Source of the DNA: Stieleria varia
GTDB lineage: Bacteria; Planctomycetota; Planctomycetia; Pirellulales; Pirellulaceae
Assembly (NCBI RefSeq): GCF_038443385.1
Contig: NZ_CP151726.1
Span: forward strand, 434,001-498,000
Length of the DNA: 64,000 nucleotides
Direction of reading: 5' to 3'
Below the pieces are notes generated by a model that saw only the letters and a list, made by a program, of their open reading frames with translations, was not told the origin of the DNA and searched no databases. The translations under genes and the position numbers were made by a program. The first letter of the stretch is position 1, and every line of letters starts with the position of its first letter. Shown here one piece after another: positions 39,701 through 48,852 of this stretch.

Positions 39701-39713
39701 TCGATTGCAGCAT
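36711..39713 (-). CDS. large exported TPR-repeat protein
   Basis: 1000 residues. A signal peptide (about 1-28, ending at AVAD) is followed by helical TPR-type repeats throughout, for example FDTAIAYLERLDKYPGV near 48 and SESIKLLSEQPETPELKAEI near 415 (cited in part). The repeat body is Ala/Lys/Asp/Glu-rich. Likely periplasmic or anchored protein-protein scaffold. It is first in the minus-strand group with the 345- and 288-residue proteins, with an 82-base gap to the next gene, and it is divergent from the membrane-protein pair at 39841. Confidence 0.88.
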   Translation of the reverse strand: MLQSRQKLTVAAIVVAILLTAMARPAVADGEPAADFVKQLRAAGYFDTAIAYLERLDKYPGVDPDFKAATELEKAQTYIDAAVSSRRAADRDTFFLDAEKSLSKFISGPSNPRQSEARLMLGKLQMIRAAQLLSGDADNAKRDEARNSYTAASKTFNEIIDDLKTKIEDMRKEAIDARKEPKKAKLREQYQADYLQAKLNAAESLMLAAKTYDKPGTDAKAILEDALERFAELNKKYSRYPIGVIALASMGQINEMLGKTKEATDNFLDMLDQPEADPLRDAKFLAAAGYIRLQLAEQPPKFDEAIAKTKDIGRQIRPDERTSQAVQEYRVDLAKAYLAKAADKEQKPTDSKRAESDGRQLLLAASKIPGPHNEESKELLAKLGIEEGAAEGPSAEPPKSFDDGLEVTIELLSATENLSESIKLLSEQPETPELKAEIEQITKQLADTRSIAVQTIRAGLGMATSETDTQQLNQARQILAYLLYQQERHRDAAVVGSFLARTARGTPVGLDGGLVALTSLQMLLQEIPDDESDGVITQLDSLGKFLTENWPDDPKANAAQGLRIRLMLKKDDYAGAEALIDAMGEGTERAYFKRLLGQLLWNAAIQSRIDGDDAKAETLTAKADTILAAGLNEIEGNLVDAEAMQAALVLAKILDRQDKSQQALKVLDDEKYGPLKLVDTLGAPNENFSGDLYSTELKVLVKEMLRGDDPAAFLDRMSATMDNLRKSFNGPNAQQELTQTYIRLARDVSEQLEKAAPAKREKLIEVFKVFLNRIAANTQDEPTLRWVAQTLMSMGETSMQPTDVKATGSAAELMNDSIAVLKKLVDNNGDLTTKFLYARALRLVGSYKDSLDVLEGILKDKPTMLDAQIEAAQAYESWAAELGNPNFAYKAYESALVGGRPGPDNKNVIWGWAIISTQAKRNPAFRDKFFESRYHVALCLYLMGKVKKNDATMKKAIKDINQMNTLYPDMGGAQQRDKYDRLLKQIQRDVGEKPVGLPPA

Positions 39714-39840
39714 CGAATCTCAGCCAGTGGGGCGGAAAAGGTTAGGATGAGGGATCGTTCAGCTTGTTTCGCTGTACAACCTTAGGTTAAGGACGCCGAT
39801 CGCGCGCTTCAAGCGCGACCCAGCCACACAGTGTTACCGA

Positions 39841-41220
39841 ATGCGTATTCCGTCACAATTTAACGATCAAAGCCTTTATCGGAGCAGCGATCGCCGATCC
39901 AAGTCCGCCGCCACGTCCAATGTGGACACGTTTCGACGGCTGATGCGCCTCGGTGTTGCCTTGATTTTGGTGCTCGTGGTGATGCAGCAGGCGGCAAAAC
40001 CGCGGCTGTATCAAGTCTTTTTCGGCACCGGCGGCAACTCCTGGACATCCACGGCCGCTCCCCTTGAGCGAGGGGATTCAGCAGTCGGGGATGCAATCGC
40101 CACCGATACTCAGATTGTAGCCGATCCCAATCCTAACGAGGCCATCTCCGCAAAGTCTGCTGGCCCGAATCCTCAAGACTCAGGCTTGGTGTCGCCAGAT
40201 CCACAGACCCAGCAAATCGCCGACGGCTTGGTGGAAAAGATGTCCGTCGCCGATCAGCGGCGATTGGCAACCTATCTGACCGGAAATGATTCAGCCGACG
40301 CACCCGCGCTGGACGCCGAGACCATTGGGCAATGGCGGGACGCATTTGCCCAAGTTATTGAGACGACAAAAATCCCCGACGCAGACTTGTCAGGATTCCC
40401 GCAAGTGATCGCCGATGCACTGTTAATCTCTCTGGACAAAGCAGCGATGGATCGCGTGGCCGACGGTACGTTTTGGCGAGCCGACGATGCCGATGCGTTC
40501 TATTTGCAGTTGAACCAAAGCGACTCGTTGACCGCCCAGGGAACATCAGTGACCGGTACACGAGCACCCGTGACGGGGACGCTGCCGCTGCTGCAACAAC
40601 CCGATGCCTATCGCGGACAACGCGTGCAAATTGTCGGCAAGATCGGTTTGGCGGAATCCCTGCCGGCGAAGTCCAACGGACTGGGGATCAAGAGCTATTG
40701 GCAGTTGTGGGTCGTTCCCTCGGACGGCGGAAAGAGACCGATCGTTTTGATCACCAAAGACCTCCCCGATTCGATTCGCACCGCGTTGGACGAAGACGGC
40801 AAGTGGGATGCGTCGATATCCGATGGCACCGCCACGCCGGAAATCACCGCGGTGGGACGGTTCATCAAACGGTTGCCCTATCGTTCATCCATCGGCGCCG
40901 ATTTGGCTCCCGTCGTGATCGGCCGAATCATCGCACAGAAAACGCTCGCACCGACGGTTGCCGATTCCACAAATGCAAAACGTCCGCCGCGACAAGTCTC
41001 ATTGCTGTGGATCGTCTTGGGCGCGATCGTCGCAGGGGTGTCGATCGCCGGCGCGGTGATGTATCGAACCGCGGTCGCGGCAAGAGAGACACGCCGACGC
41101 CGCGTCGCGGGACGTCCCGATGCGAACTTGCAGTTTGATCAAATCAAACCGACGAAGCTTGAAGCGGACGATGACGCAGGGAACAATCGGCCATCGAACT
41201 TTCCGGGGGTCAACGAATGA
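39841..41220 (+). CDS. double-anchored membrane protein, unknown (paralogue pair, 1)
   Basis: 459 residues. One transmembrane helix near 38-52 and another near 380-405 followed by an Arg-rich tail, so the middle is extracytoplasmic. The middle contains an OB-like beta segment: GQRVQIVGKIG near 260, YWQLWVVPSDGGKRPIVLIT near 285 (cited in part), then AVGRFIKRLPY near 338. The same arrangement recurs in the next protein. The stop overlaps its start (ATGA). Unknown family; the pair may form a membrane complex, which is inference. Confidence 0.8.
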   Translation: MRIPSQFNDQSLYRSSDRRSKSAATSNVDTFRRLMRLGVALILVLVVMQQAAKPRLYQVFFGTGGNSWTSTAAPLERGDSAVGDAIATDTQIVADPNPNEAISAKSAGPNPQDSGLVSPDPQTQQIADGLVEKMSVADQRRLATYLTGNDSADAPALDAETIGQWRDAFAQVIETTKIPDADLSGFPQVIADALLISLDKAAMDRVADGTFWRADDADAFYLQLNQSDSLTAQGTSVTGTRAPVTGTLPLLQQPDAYRGQRVQIVGKIGLAESLPAKSNGLGIKSYWQLWVVPSDGGKRPIVLITKDLPDSIRTALDEDGKWDASISDGTATPEITAVGRFIKRLPYRSSIGADLAPVVIGRIIAQKTLAPTVADSTNAKRPPRQVSLLWIVLGAIVAGVSIAGAVMYRTAVAARETRRRRVAGRPDANLQFDQIKPTKLEADDDAGNNRPSNFPGVNE

Positions 41221-42602
41221 ACGTTTTCCGCTTGAGTGGAATCGCTGTGTCCTGCGCGGTCTTTTCTGCTGTGCTCTGCGTGTTGGTTTCCGCCAGGTCA
41301 TCCGCTGCCGAGTCCGCGTTGGAATTACTCAGCGGCTTTGATGTGACTCGTTTGGATGCGGTTTTTCCAATCAATGACGAAGAAACCGCAGGAGAGATGG
41401 CCAAGGCACTTTATCGACTTCGTCGCGCCGACGCGGGCAAGATGGCCGCAAAGGCGGAGGCGACCGTGGCTGCCGCAGGTGCTGTTCAAATCGGCGACGC
41501 GGTGCGTGTCGACGGAACGATCACCGCCATGCGACGTTTCAAGGTGCCCGAGAAACTCGTTGAATTCCTGGAGTTTGAATCGTACCTCGAACTACAACTC
41601 CAACTCTCAGAAAACCCCGCCGTGCCCGGCGAATCGATCTTGGTCTATGCGCCAGAGGCACGCACGGTAATGTCGGTCGGAGATCGTGTCGCAGCAAACG
41701 GTGTCGTGGTCGATATCACCCTGTCTGCCGCGTCAGCGCTCGCCGCAGGGACAGTGCAATGGTATCCCAGCACGCCTGCCAGCCCCGGTTGGCAACTGCT
41801 GGCGGACGAAGGAGTCGATATCAGTGCGATCGCCGCAGTCAGCGCTCGCAATCGTCAACCACTGACGGCCGAAGACAAGCAGCCTTTCTACGAGGTGCTT
41901 TCGGCGGCACAAGCGATCGGGCTTCGCGACGATCTCATCGCACCGACCGCGATCGACCCGGTCCAGTTGTTACGTGATCCGGAAAAACACGTCGGCGATT
42001 GGGTGCGTATCAAACTCAACACGGTACGCATCACACGCGTGAGCGTCAGCAACGCTGAGCAACGAACCCAACTGGGACAGGATCACTACTACCAAGTCGA
42101 CGCGAGTGGCTCGCTGGGTGACGTCATTGTTCGTATGAATAGGCCTGATGATCCTGATGGCCCACCGATCGAATTGGACAACTCGTATCCCGTATCGTTG
42201 GTCACGACCCAATTGCCCGAATTCTTGCTCACCGCAGTGCAGTCGTCCGACGGTGCTGGTGGAGCCCCAGTCGATGCACTGGTCACGATGATTAATCATC
42301 CCGTGTCGGTCGACGCCTTCTTTTTTCGTTTGTGGAGCTACGACAGTGAGTTCATGACGAAGCGTGGTGGGGGCAAGCAGGTGGGGCCGCTGCTGATGGT
42401 CGCCCGTTGGCGATCGACCGCGCCATCGGCACGGTCGGGCGGGGGAATCGATGTCATCGGGTACAGCCTGCTGACCTTGTTGGTCGTGACCGTCTTGGGG
42501 ACTTTCCTCTGGAATCGGCTCAACGCGAAAGAAGATCGTTTGGTGCGTGAGCGTCAACAGGAGCGGGAATCAAGCGAATTGAGGCTCCCCGGCGAAGGTT
42601 GA
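41217..42602 (+). CDS. membrane protein, unknown (paralogue pair, 2)
   Basis: 461 residues with a signal peptide (about 1-28), an extracytoplasmic body and a C-terminal transmembrane helix near 420-440 with a charged tail. A beta-rich segment near 260-300 (VGDWVRIKLNTVRITRV, then YYQVDASGSLGDVIVRM) lines up in order with the OB-like part of the preceding protein, so the two are probably diverged paralogues. An N-terminal half holds another similar GDAVRVDGTI strand. Coupled by a four-base overlap. Confidence 0.8.
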   Translation: MNVFRLSGIAVSCAVFSAVLCVLVSARSSAAESALELLSGFDVTRLDAVFPINDEETAGEMAKALYRLRRADAGKMAAKAEATVAAAGAVQIGDAVRVDGTITAMRRFKVPEKLVEFLEFESYLELQLQLSENPAVPGESILVYAPEARTVMSVGDRVAANGVVVDITLSAASALAAGTVQWYPSTPASPGWQLLADEGVDISAIAAVSARNRQPLTAEDKQPFYEVLSAAQAIGLRDDLIAPTAIDPVQLLRDPEKHVGDWVRIKLNTVRITRVSVSNAEQRTQLGQDHYYQVDASGSLGDVIVRMNRPDDPDGPPIELDNSYPVSLVTTQLPEFLLTAVQSSDGAGGAPVDALVTMINHPVSVDAFFFRLWSYDSEFMTKRGGGKQVGPLLMVARWRSTAPSARSGGGIDVIGYSLLTLLVVTVLGTFLWNRLNAKEDRLVRERQQERESSELRLPGEG

Positions 42603-42661
42603 TCTCGCGTCGATTCGATTGCCCGCGAAATTCTTCACAGCCGCCGATTTCCTCTCGTTAA

Positions 42662-43762
<1,101 letters not shown>

Positions 43763-44030
43763 GGACCGGTGAAATGCTATCTTTCGTGCACTCCGATCGG
43801 GGGTGCAAAACGAAGAATTGGTAGCAGGATGTCAGGCTTCAGCGTTGACATCGATCGCAGGCGGGGCGTACGTTTTCGACAACGTGGCCCCCGCCGAACT
43901 CGGAAGGGAGCTGAGTCAAGATTGCAACGAACTGATTTTCATTCTGATGATGGAAATCGAGTGTGGCAGCACGCAACACGCGTGAGCGAATTCATTCCTT
44001 CCATTCCTCGATCGATCGGCAAATCTATCC

Positions 44031-45095
44031 ATGAGCCGTTTTCATCCATCCATGTTATGGAACCCCTCATCCAACTCACCATCCAGTTCGTCGCCGGATT
44101 CCTCCTCGCCGCAATCGCACACCAATCAATCCACTGGCAGCCCTACTGGCAAATCCCGCTCGGGCTCCGAGTCGGCGAAAAACATTGATCCAATGGAGCC
44201 CTCTGACGCCGGCAGCGACCACGACGAACTGCTGAGCAATCTGTCGGCGACTTGGGGCATGGTCGGTGAGACCACTGAGGCCTACGGCGTACCGGATTCG
44301 GCAGACGCTGACTCCGATCTCGACGTGGGATCGTTCGGCTGGAACGCGATGCCCTCGTGCAACTCGTTCTTTGTGCCGCTGCATTACGAACCCAAATACA
44401 AGTATCCGCTGGTGGTTTGGCTGCACAGCGATGGATACAACGAAAACCAAGTCAACCAAGTGCTGCCGCACATCAGCGCTCGCAATTATCTCGCCGTCGG
44501 CGTGCGTGCTACGAGATCGATTGATTCCGCAGGGCATCAATTTCAATGGCACGAGAGTCCCGCGGGGATCGAGCAGGCGTGCTACGCCGTCGAGCAGGCG
44601 ATTGCCGAAGCCAGCGATCGATTTGCCGTGCATCCCGATCGGATCGTGCTGGCCGGTTACCGCAGCGGCGGTACCATGGCGATGCGGGTGGCCATGCGGA
44701 TGCCGGAACTTTTTGCCGCAGCGATTTCGATGGGCGGCGCGATGCCCAGCGGGGGGCATTTGTTCGCCAACTTGAACCAGCTGCGACAAATTCGCTTGCC
44801 CATGTTGTGGCAATGGGCAATCGAAAACGACCAATTCCAGTCCTCGTTGTTGCAACGCGACATCCGCTCGGCCATGATGATCCGAGCTCGTGTCGACATC
44901 CGCCAGTATCGTGACGACGACGAAATGAACACGGTGGCTTTGGCGGACGTCAACCACTGGATCATGGACCACGTCGTCCAAGGCATCCCGGTGGGGCAAC
45001 ACGACAGCGAAACAAGCTCGCAAACAGGATCACAAACAGGCCTCCAAGGACGAAACCCTTGGGAGTCCAGTCCGGTCGGTTTTTCAGACAATTAA
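44031..45095 (+). CDS. esterase/phospholipase-like hydrolase fold with Arg at nucleophile
   Basis: 354 residues. The first 50 are Ser/Pro/Thr-rich and disordered; an alternative ATG at 44193 (residue 55) would remove them. The hydrolase fold starts near 105: PLVVWLHSDGYNENQ near 126-140 (oxyanion strand) and AGYRSGGTMAMRVAM near 208. The elbow is G209-Y210-R211-S212-G213-G214; family members have Ser at the Arg211 position (GFSQGG). Ser212 is one place later and would be misplaced. A C-terminal NHWIMDHV could hold the His. Catalysis is doubtful. No signal peptide. Confidence 0.8.
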   Translation: MSRFHPSMLWNPSSNSPSSSSPDSSSPQSHTNQSTGSPTGKSRSGSESAKNIDPMEPSDAGSDHDELLSNLSATWGMVGETTEAYGVPDSADADSDLDVGSFGWNAMPSCNSFFVPLHYEPKYKYPLVVWLHSDGYNENQVNQVLPHISARNYLAVGVRATRSIDSAGHQFQWHESPAGIEQACYAVEQAIAEASDRFAVHPDRIVLAGYRSGGTMAMRVAMRMPELFAAAISMGGAMPSGGHLFANLNQLRQIRLPMLWQWAIENDQFQSSLLQRDIRSAMMIRARVDIRQYRDDDEMNTVALADVNHWIMDHVVQGIPVGQHDSETSSQTGSQTGLQGRNPWESSPVGFSDN

Positions 45096-45112
45096 GCGAA
45101 GGTCGGAAATCA

Positions 45113-45523
45113 GTGTCAACGGCGAACGACGGCATGTCGCAGAGCGCGAAATCGGCTCCCAAGATCTTGGTCGTTGACGATGACATCGAAATCATCGAAT
45201 CGGTCCGATATGCATTGGAAGGCGAAGGCTATGAAGTCGTCATCGCCCGTGACGGAAACCAAGGCTTGGCTTTGGCGGAAAAGGAAACTCCCGACCTGAT
45301 GATCTTAGACATGATGATGCCCAAACGCAGCGGCTTTCTCGTCATGGAAAAATTGCGTCGGAGTTCCGAACGAGATCTGCCGGTCATCATGATCACCGGT
45401 AACGAAGGCAGTCGGCACAAAGCCTATGCCGAACTGCTGGGCGTCAGCGAGTACATCCGCAAACCGTTTCCGATGGACCGTCTGCTCAAAGCCGTTCGTT
45501 CCCTACTGAATCCTGATGAGTGA
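45113..45523 (+). CDS. single-domain response regulator (receiver only)
   Basis: 136 residues from a GTG at 45113, with GGA 5-7 bases upstream; an ATG at 45134 is also possible. Receiver domain only: acidic pocket VVDDD at 20-24, phosphoacceptor Asp66 in ILDMMMP, Thr95 region MITGN and Lys117 in YIRKPFP. Without an output domain it must act by protein contact, as in CheY-like regulators. Ends 8 bases inside the next gene. Confidence 0.9.
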   Translation: MSTANDGMSQSAKSAPKILVVDDDIEIIESVRYALEGEGYEVVIARDGNQGLALAEKETPDLMILDMMMPKRSGFLVMEKLRRSSERDLPVIMITGNEGSRHKAYAELLGVSEYIRKPFPMDRLLKAVRSLLNPDE

Positions 45524-45968
45524 ACTCTCTGCCAACACGCGTTTGCAAGCCGTCACGCGGTTGCAAGCACGCTTGATCGGCGCAGCCGGTATTACCGGCG
45601 CTTTGGGAGTGTTGATCGGAGCATTCGGTGCCCATGGATTGGAGGGTTACCTGGTCGGCATGGGACTCGACGCAGAACTGATCGCCAAGCGGATGGACCA
45701 GTTCGACGTCGGCGCCCGCTATCATCTCATTCACGGCGTCGCACTGCTCGGATTGGCCGTGGCCGCACCGATCGTTCCCTCTCTGGCACGCTGGTCCGCT
45801 TGGTTGATGTTGATCGGCTTGGTCCTATTCAGCGGCAGCCTGTACATCTTGGTCGCCACCAACACACCCTGGTTGGGCGCGATCACGCCCCTGGGCGGAT
45901 TGTCTTGGATCGTCGGTTGGGCGATCCTGGCCGCCGCACCGTGGGTTGCCAAACGCGATCACGCCTGA
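45516..45968 (+). CDS. DUF423 family membrane protein
   Basis: 150 residues. Matches DUF423 (YgdD-like) by AGITGALGVLIGAFGAHGL near 24-42, ARYHLIHGVALL near 65 and four hydrophobic helices. Function unknown in the whole family. The start lies inside the end of the response-regulator gene (8-base overlap), so the two are likely cotranslated; that link may be chance. Confidence 0.9.
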   Translation: MSELSANTRLQAVTRLQARLIGAAGITGALGVLIGAFGAHGLEGYLVGMGLDAELIAKRMDQFDVGARYHLIHGVALLGLAVAAPIVPSLARWSAWLMLIGLVLFSGSLYILVATNTPWLGAITPLGGLSWIVGWAILAAAPWVAKRDHA

Positions 45969-46029
45969 AGGCGATAGCATTGTTGTACAAAAGTCAGCGC
46001 ACTTACCACGAAGTGGTTCAACAACAAAG

Positions 46030-46077
46030 CCCGGGGTCGCGGCGAAGCCAGCGCACCCCGGGGTAGGCTCATTTTTT
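46030..46077 (+). terminator. possible terminator between DUF423 gene and pyrB
   Basis: CCCGGGGT and ACCCCGGG pair at 46030-46037 and 46055-46062 with a GC-rich inner loop. Six T follow nine bases after the stem, further than in a standard terminator, so the call is weak. Confidence 0.35.
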
Positions 46078-46154
46078 CCTCTGGCACCTCCCCGAGCGTG
46101 CGGCGATGCCTTACGGTATGACTCAGTTTCAAAACCAGTCCTGAGCTGCCTGCC

Positions 46155-47177
46155 ATGCCCGACACGCTGCCTGATCTGACTCCTTACAGAGCACGTTGGA
46201 ATCGACGTCATCTCTTGGATCTCGAGAGTTTGTCAGCCGACGAAATCGTGACCCTGTTGGACGTGGCCCAGGTCATGAAAGAAGCCACCGGCGGCTGCCG
46301 ACGCAAGATTTCGTTGCTGCAGGGCAAGACGTGTGCGAACCTGTTTTTCGAAAACAGCACGCGGACCCGCAACAGCTTTTCCCTTGCTGCAAAACGCTTG
46401 GGAGCCGACACGGTCGAGTTCGGCAGTTCCGGCAGCAGCGTCGCCAAGGGCGAAACCTACGTCGACACCGCAAAGACCATCGAAGCGATGGGGGTCGACT
46501 GGGTTGTGACGAGACACTCCACCCCGGGCACGCCGCACTTGTTGGCGCGGGAACTGGATTGCTGTGTGCTCAACGCGGGCGATGGGCCGCACGAACATCC
46601 CACTCAAGGTTTGCTGGACCTGCTGACCATTCGTCAGCACCGCGGTTCCTTTGAGGGCCTGACCGTGGCGATGGTCGGCGACATCGCGCACAGCCGAACG
46701 GCACGCAGCAACATTTGGGGACTGCATAAACTCGGCGCCCATGTGATCGTGTGCGGCCCGCCCACTTTGGTCAGCGAGCGTTGGCGCGAACTGGGTTTTG
46801 AAGTCGCTCACCACCTCGATGAGATCTTGCCTCGCTGCGACGTGCTGAACCTGCTGCGAATCCAATTCGAGCGGCAAAAGGCGAGGCCGTTTCCCAGCGT
46901 GCACGAATACGCAGCGCTCTACGCGATGAACGCAGCGCGGATGAAAAAGGCTCGAAAGGACATCTTGATCATGGCGCCTGGCCCGATCAATCGCGGCGTG
47001 GAAATCACACCGGAGGTCGCCGATGGTCCCCACTCGGTGATCTTGGAACAAGTCAACAATGGGATCGCGGTTCGCATGGCGGCACTCTGGTTGTTGGCTG
47101 CTGCCGATGATGCGCATCGTGGCATCGCCCCCAACTCACAGGAACCCAACACCAACATCAGCGGCTCGACCTCATGA
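46155..47177 (+). CDS. pyrB: aspartate carbamoyltransferase catalytic subunit
   Basis: 340 residues. Carbamoyl-phosphate site FFENSTRTR at 64-72 and the carbamoyl/aspartate site HPTQGLLDL with NAGDGPHEH near 140. Reaction: carbamoyl phosphate plus aspartate to carbamoyl aspartate, the second step of pyrimidine synthesis. The length, about 30 longer than E. coli PyrB at the N-terminus, is like the Pseudomonas-type class A enzyme that assembles with a PyrC' protein. The stop overlaps the next start (ATGA), the arrangement seen in that class. No pyrI gene is nearby. Confidence 0.95.
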   Translation: MPDTLPDLTPYRARWNRRHLLDLESLSADEIVTLLDVAQVMKEATGGCRRKISLLQGKTCANLFFENSTRTRNSFSLAAKRLGADTVEFGSSGSSVAKGETYVDTAKTIEAMGVDWVVTRHSTPGTPHLLARELDCCVLNAGDGPHEHPTQGLLDLLTIRQHRGSFEGLTVAMVGDIAHSRTARSNIWGLHKLGAHVIVCGPPTLVSERWRELGFEVAHHLDEILPRCDVLNLLRIQFERQKARPFPSVHEYAALYAMNAARMKKARKDILIMAPGPINRGVEITPEVADGPHSVILEQVNNGIAVRMAALWLLAAADDAHRGIAPNSQEPNTNISGSTS

Positions 47178-48466
47178 CGACTCATCTGATTGAAAACGGT
47201 CGCCTGATCGACCCGAGACAAAAACTGGATCGTGTCGGCCGCTTGCTGATCATTGATGGATGCGTCGCCGCCATCGATCCCAGTGACGGCGACTTGCCCG
47301 CAGATTGCCCCCGTATTGACGCGGGCGGAATGATCGTCGCGCCGGGGTTGGTGGATTTGGCGGCGGAGTTTCGCGAACCGGGGTTCGACGAAGACGAAAC
47401 GATTCACTCGGCAAGTCACGCGGCGCTCGCCGGAGGCTTCACATCGGTCTTGGCAACTGCCAGCACCGATCCAGTGGTCGACTCCTATGGCGCGGTTGAA
47501 TACATTCGTCAAAAAGCGGCGGAAGCCCGAGGGGCTCGAATTCACGTCGTCGGTTGTCTGAGCAAAGGCCGCGAGGGTGAGCAGATGGCCGAACTCGGCT
47601 TGCTCGCCGGTGCCGGTGCGGTCGCCTTTAGCGATGCTCCGCGTTCGGTCCCCAACGACGCGTTGCTCAAACGGGCGCTTGAGTATTGTCGCATGTTGGG
47701 GCGTCCGATCATCGATCGCCCCGAGGTCCCATCGCTTGCCGACAGCGGCGTCATGCACGACGGCCAAGTCTCTCTCGTACTCGGACTCAAGGGACTGCCG
47801 ACGGAAGCCGAGGATCTGGCGGTCGCCCGCGATGTGCGTTTGGCGGAAGCCACCGGGGGGCGTTTGCACGTCGGCCCGGTCAGCACGATGGGGGCCGTGG
47901 ACATGATTCGCCGTGTGAAATCACGAGGAATCAAGGTGACGGCATCGGCTTGCCCTCACAATCTGTCACTCACCGACCACTCGCTGCGTTCCTACGAATC
48001 ACGCTTCAAAGTCCATCCGCCGCTCCGCAGTCCCCGTCACGTGGAGACACTCTGCGGGGCCGTGGCCGACGGTACCATCGATGCGTTGCAGAGCGGGCAC
48101 ATGCCCCGAAGCCGCGAAAAGATGATGAACGACCTGGATCTCACTCCCTTCGGAATGTCGTCTCTGGAAACATCGCTGGCCACGGCGGTGACCTACTTGA
48201 TCGAAACAGGCATCCTCGACTGGACGAAACTGATCGATCGTTTCTCCTGCAGACCCGCCAAAATCGCCGGGTTAACGGACGCCGGATCGATCGCCCCTGG
48301 CAGTGTCGCCGATGTCGTCCTGATCGATCCCGGTTGCACCTGGCGGGTCGATCCCCAGCAGTTCCGCTCCCGTTGCATCAGCAGCCCCTTTGAGGGGCAA
48401 AATCTGACCGGTAAGGTCATGCTGGCAATGGTGGGCGGCGAAATCCGATATCGACAATCCGATTGA
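47174..48466 (+). CDS. dihydroorotase-like protein without metal ligands (PyrC'-type)
   Basis: 430 residues with the dihydroorotase fold and order (GLVD...[50 protein letters not shown]). Every expected metal site is changed. The HxH after GLVD is Ala63 and Glu65; the usual His-Cys-Glu-Asp is DRPEV; the usual HVST is GPVSTM; the usual ATDHAPH is QSGHMPR. It should therefore not hydrolyse carbamoyl aspartate. Pseudomonas PyrC' is a known inactive homologue required to assemble aspartate carbamoyltransferase. The four-base overlap with pyrB fits that role here. Many annotations would call it dihydroorotase; an active one must be elsewhere. Confidence 0.9.
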   Translation: MTTHLIENGRLIDPRQKLDRVGRLLIIDGCVAAIDPSDGDLPADCPRIDAGGMIVAPGLVDLAAEFREPGFDEDETIHSASHAALAGGFTSVLATASTDPVVDSYGAVEYIRQKAAEARGARIHVVGCLSKGREGEQMAELGLLAGAGAVAFSDAPRSVPNDALLKRALEYCRMLGRPIIDRPEVPSLADSGVMHDGQVSLVLGLKGLPTEAEDLAVARDVRLAEATGGRLHVGPVSTMGAVDMIRRVKSRGIKVTASACPHNLSLTDHSLRSYESRFKVHPPLRSPRHVETLCGAVADGTIDALQSGHMPRSREKMMNDLDLTPFGMSSLETSLATAVTYLIETGILDWTKLIDRFSCRPAKIAGLTDAGSIAPGSVADVVLIDPGCTWRVDPQQFRSRCISSPFEGQNLTGKVMLAMVGGEIRYRQSD

Positions 48467-48478
48467 TGACGCACATGG

Positions 48479-48527
48479 TAATGGGATTCGCCAGAATTCC
48501 TTTCGCACAGGATTTCTGGCGAAATCC
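48479..48527 (+). repeat. repeat R4, copy a, with hairpin after pyrB-pyrC'
   Basis: GGGATTCGCCAGAATTC is shared with 56612-56628. Here the unit is completed by TTTCTGGCGAAATCC so that 48484-48496 and 48513-48527 form a stem with one bulge. It follows the PyrC'-like stop by 17 bases and may act as a terminator, but has no T-run. The rest of the 386-bp gap before 48853 has no gene I can support. Confidence 0.55.
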
Positions 48528-48852
48528 ACTACGCCGCCGATTGCTGATGCGTTGCTAATGTCTCTCCGAGGAACCAAACATTGACTTTTTGGGCGTCCCG
48601 GCTACCTTCATAGTGTGACAGTTCGCTTGCCTGAAACCATGTTTTCAGGTATTTCCGACCGCATCCCGCCTGTTCCGTCCCCTCCAAACCCTGCTGCACC
48701 TGCTTTGCCGTGGCCGACCAAGCCTTCTCGGTAATCAGGTTGTCCGTCCGGCAACGTGTCCCGTTGATGGCCCCCCGGCACATCAAATCGGCTCAATCAC
48801 GCGTTGACCAGACGGGACCACTGCACCAGCCTCTCCACGGCTCGCCCACCGC

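Noticed and set aside
43769-44030. short frames between mdh and the hydrolase gene
   Set aside because: Several overlapping short frames with weak starts and no protein-like features.
44076-45023. 315-codon minus-strand frame opposite the hydrolase fold
   Set aside because: Shadow of the plus-strand gene; no motifs.
48529-48786. 85-codon minus-strand frame in the gap before the secretin-N gene
   Set aside because: No ribosome site, no domain and no neighbour context; composition is not clearly coding.
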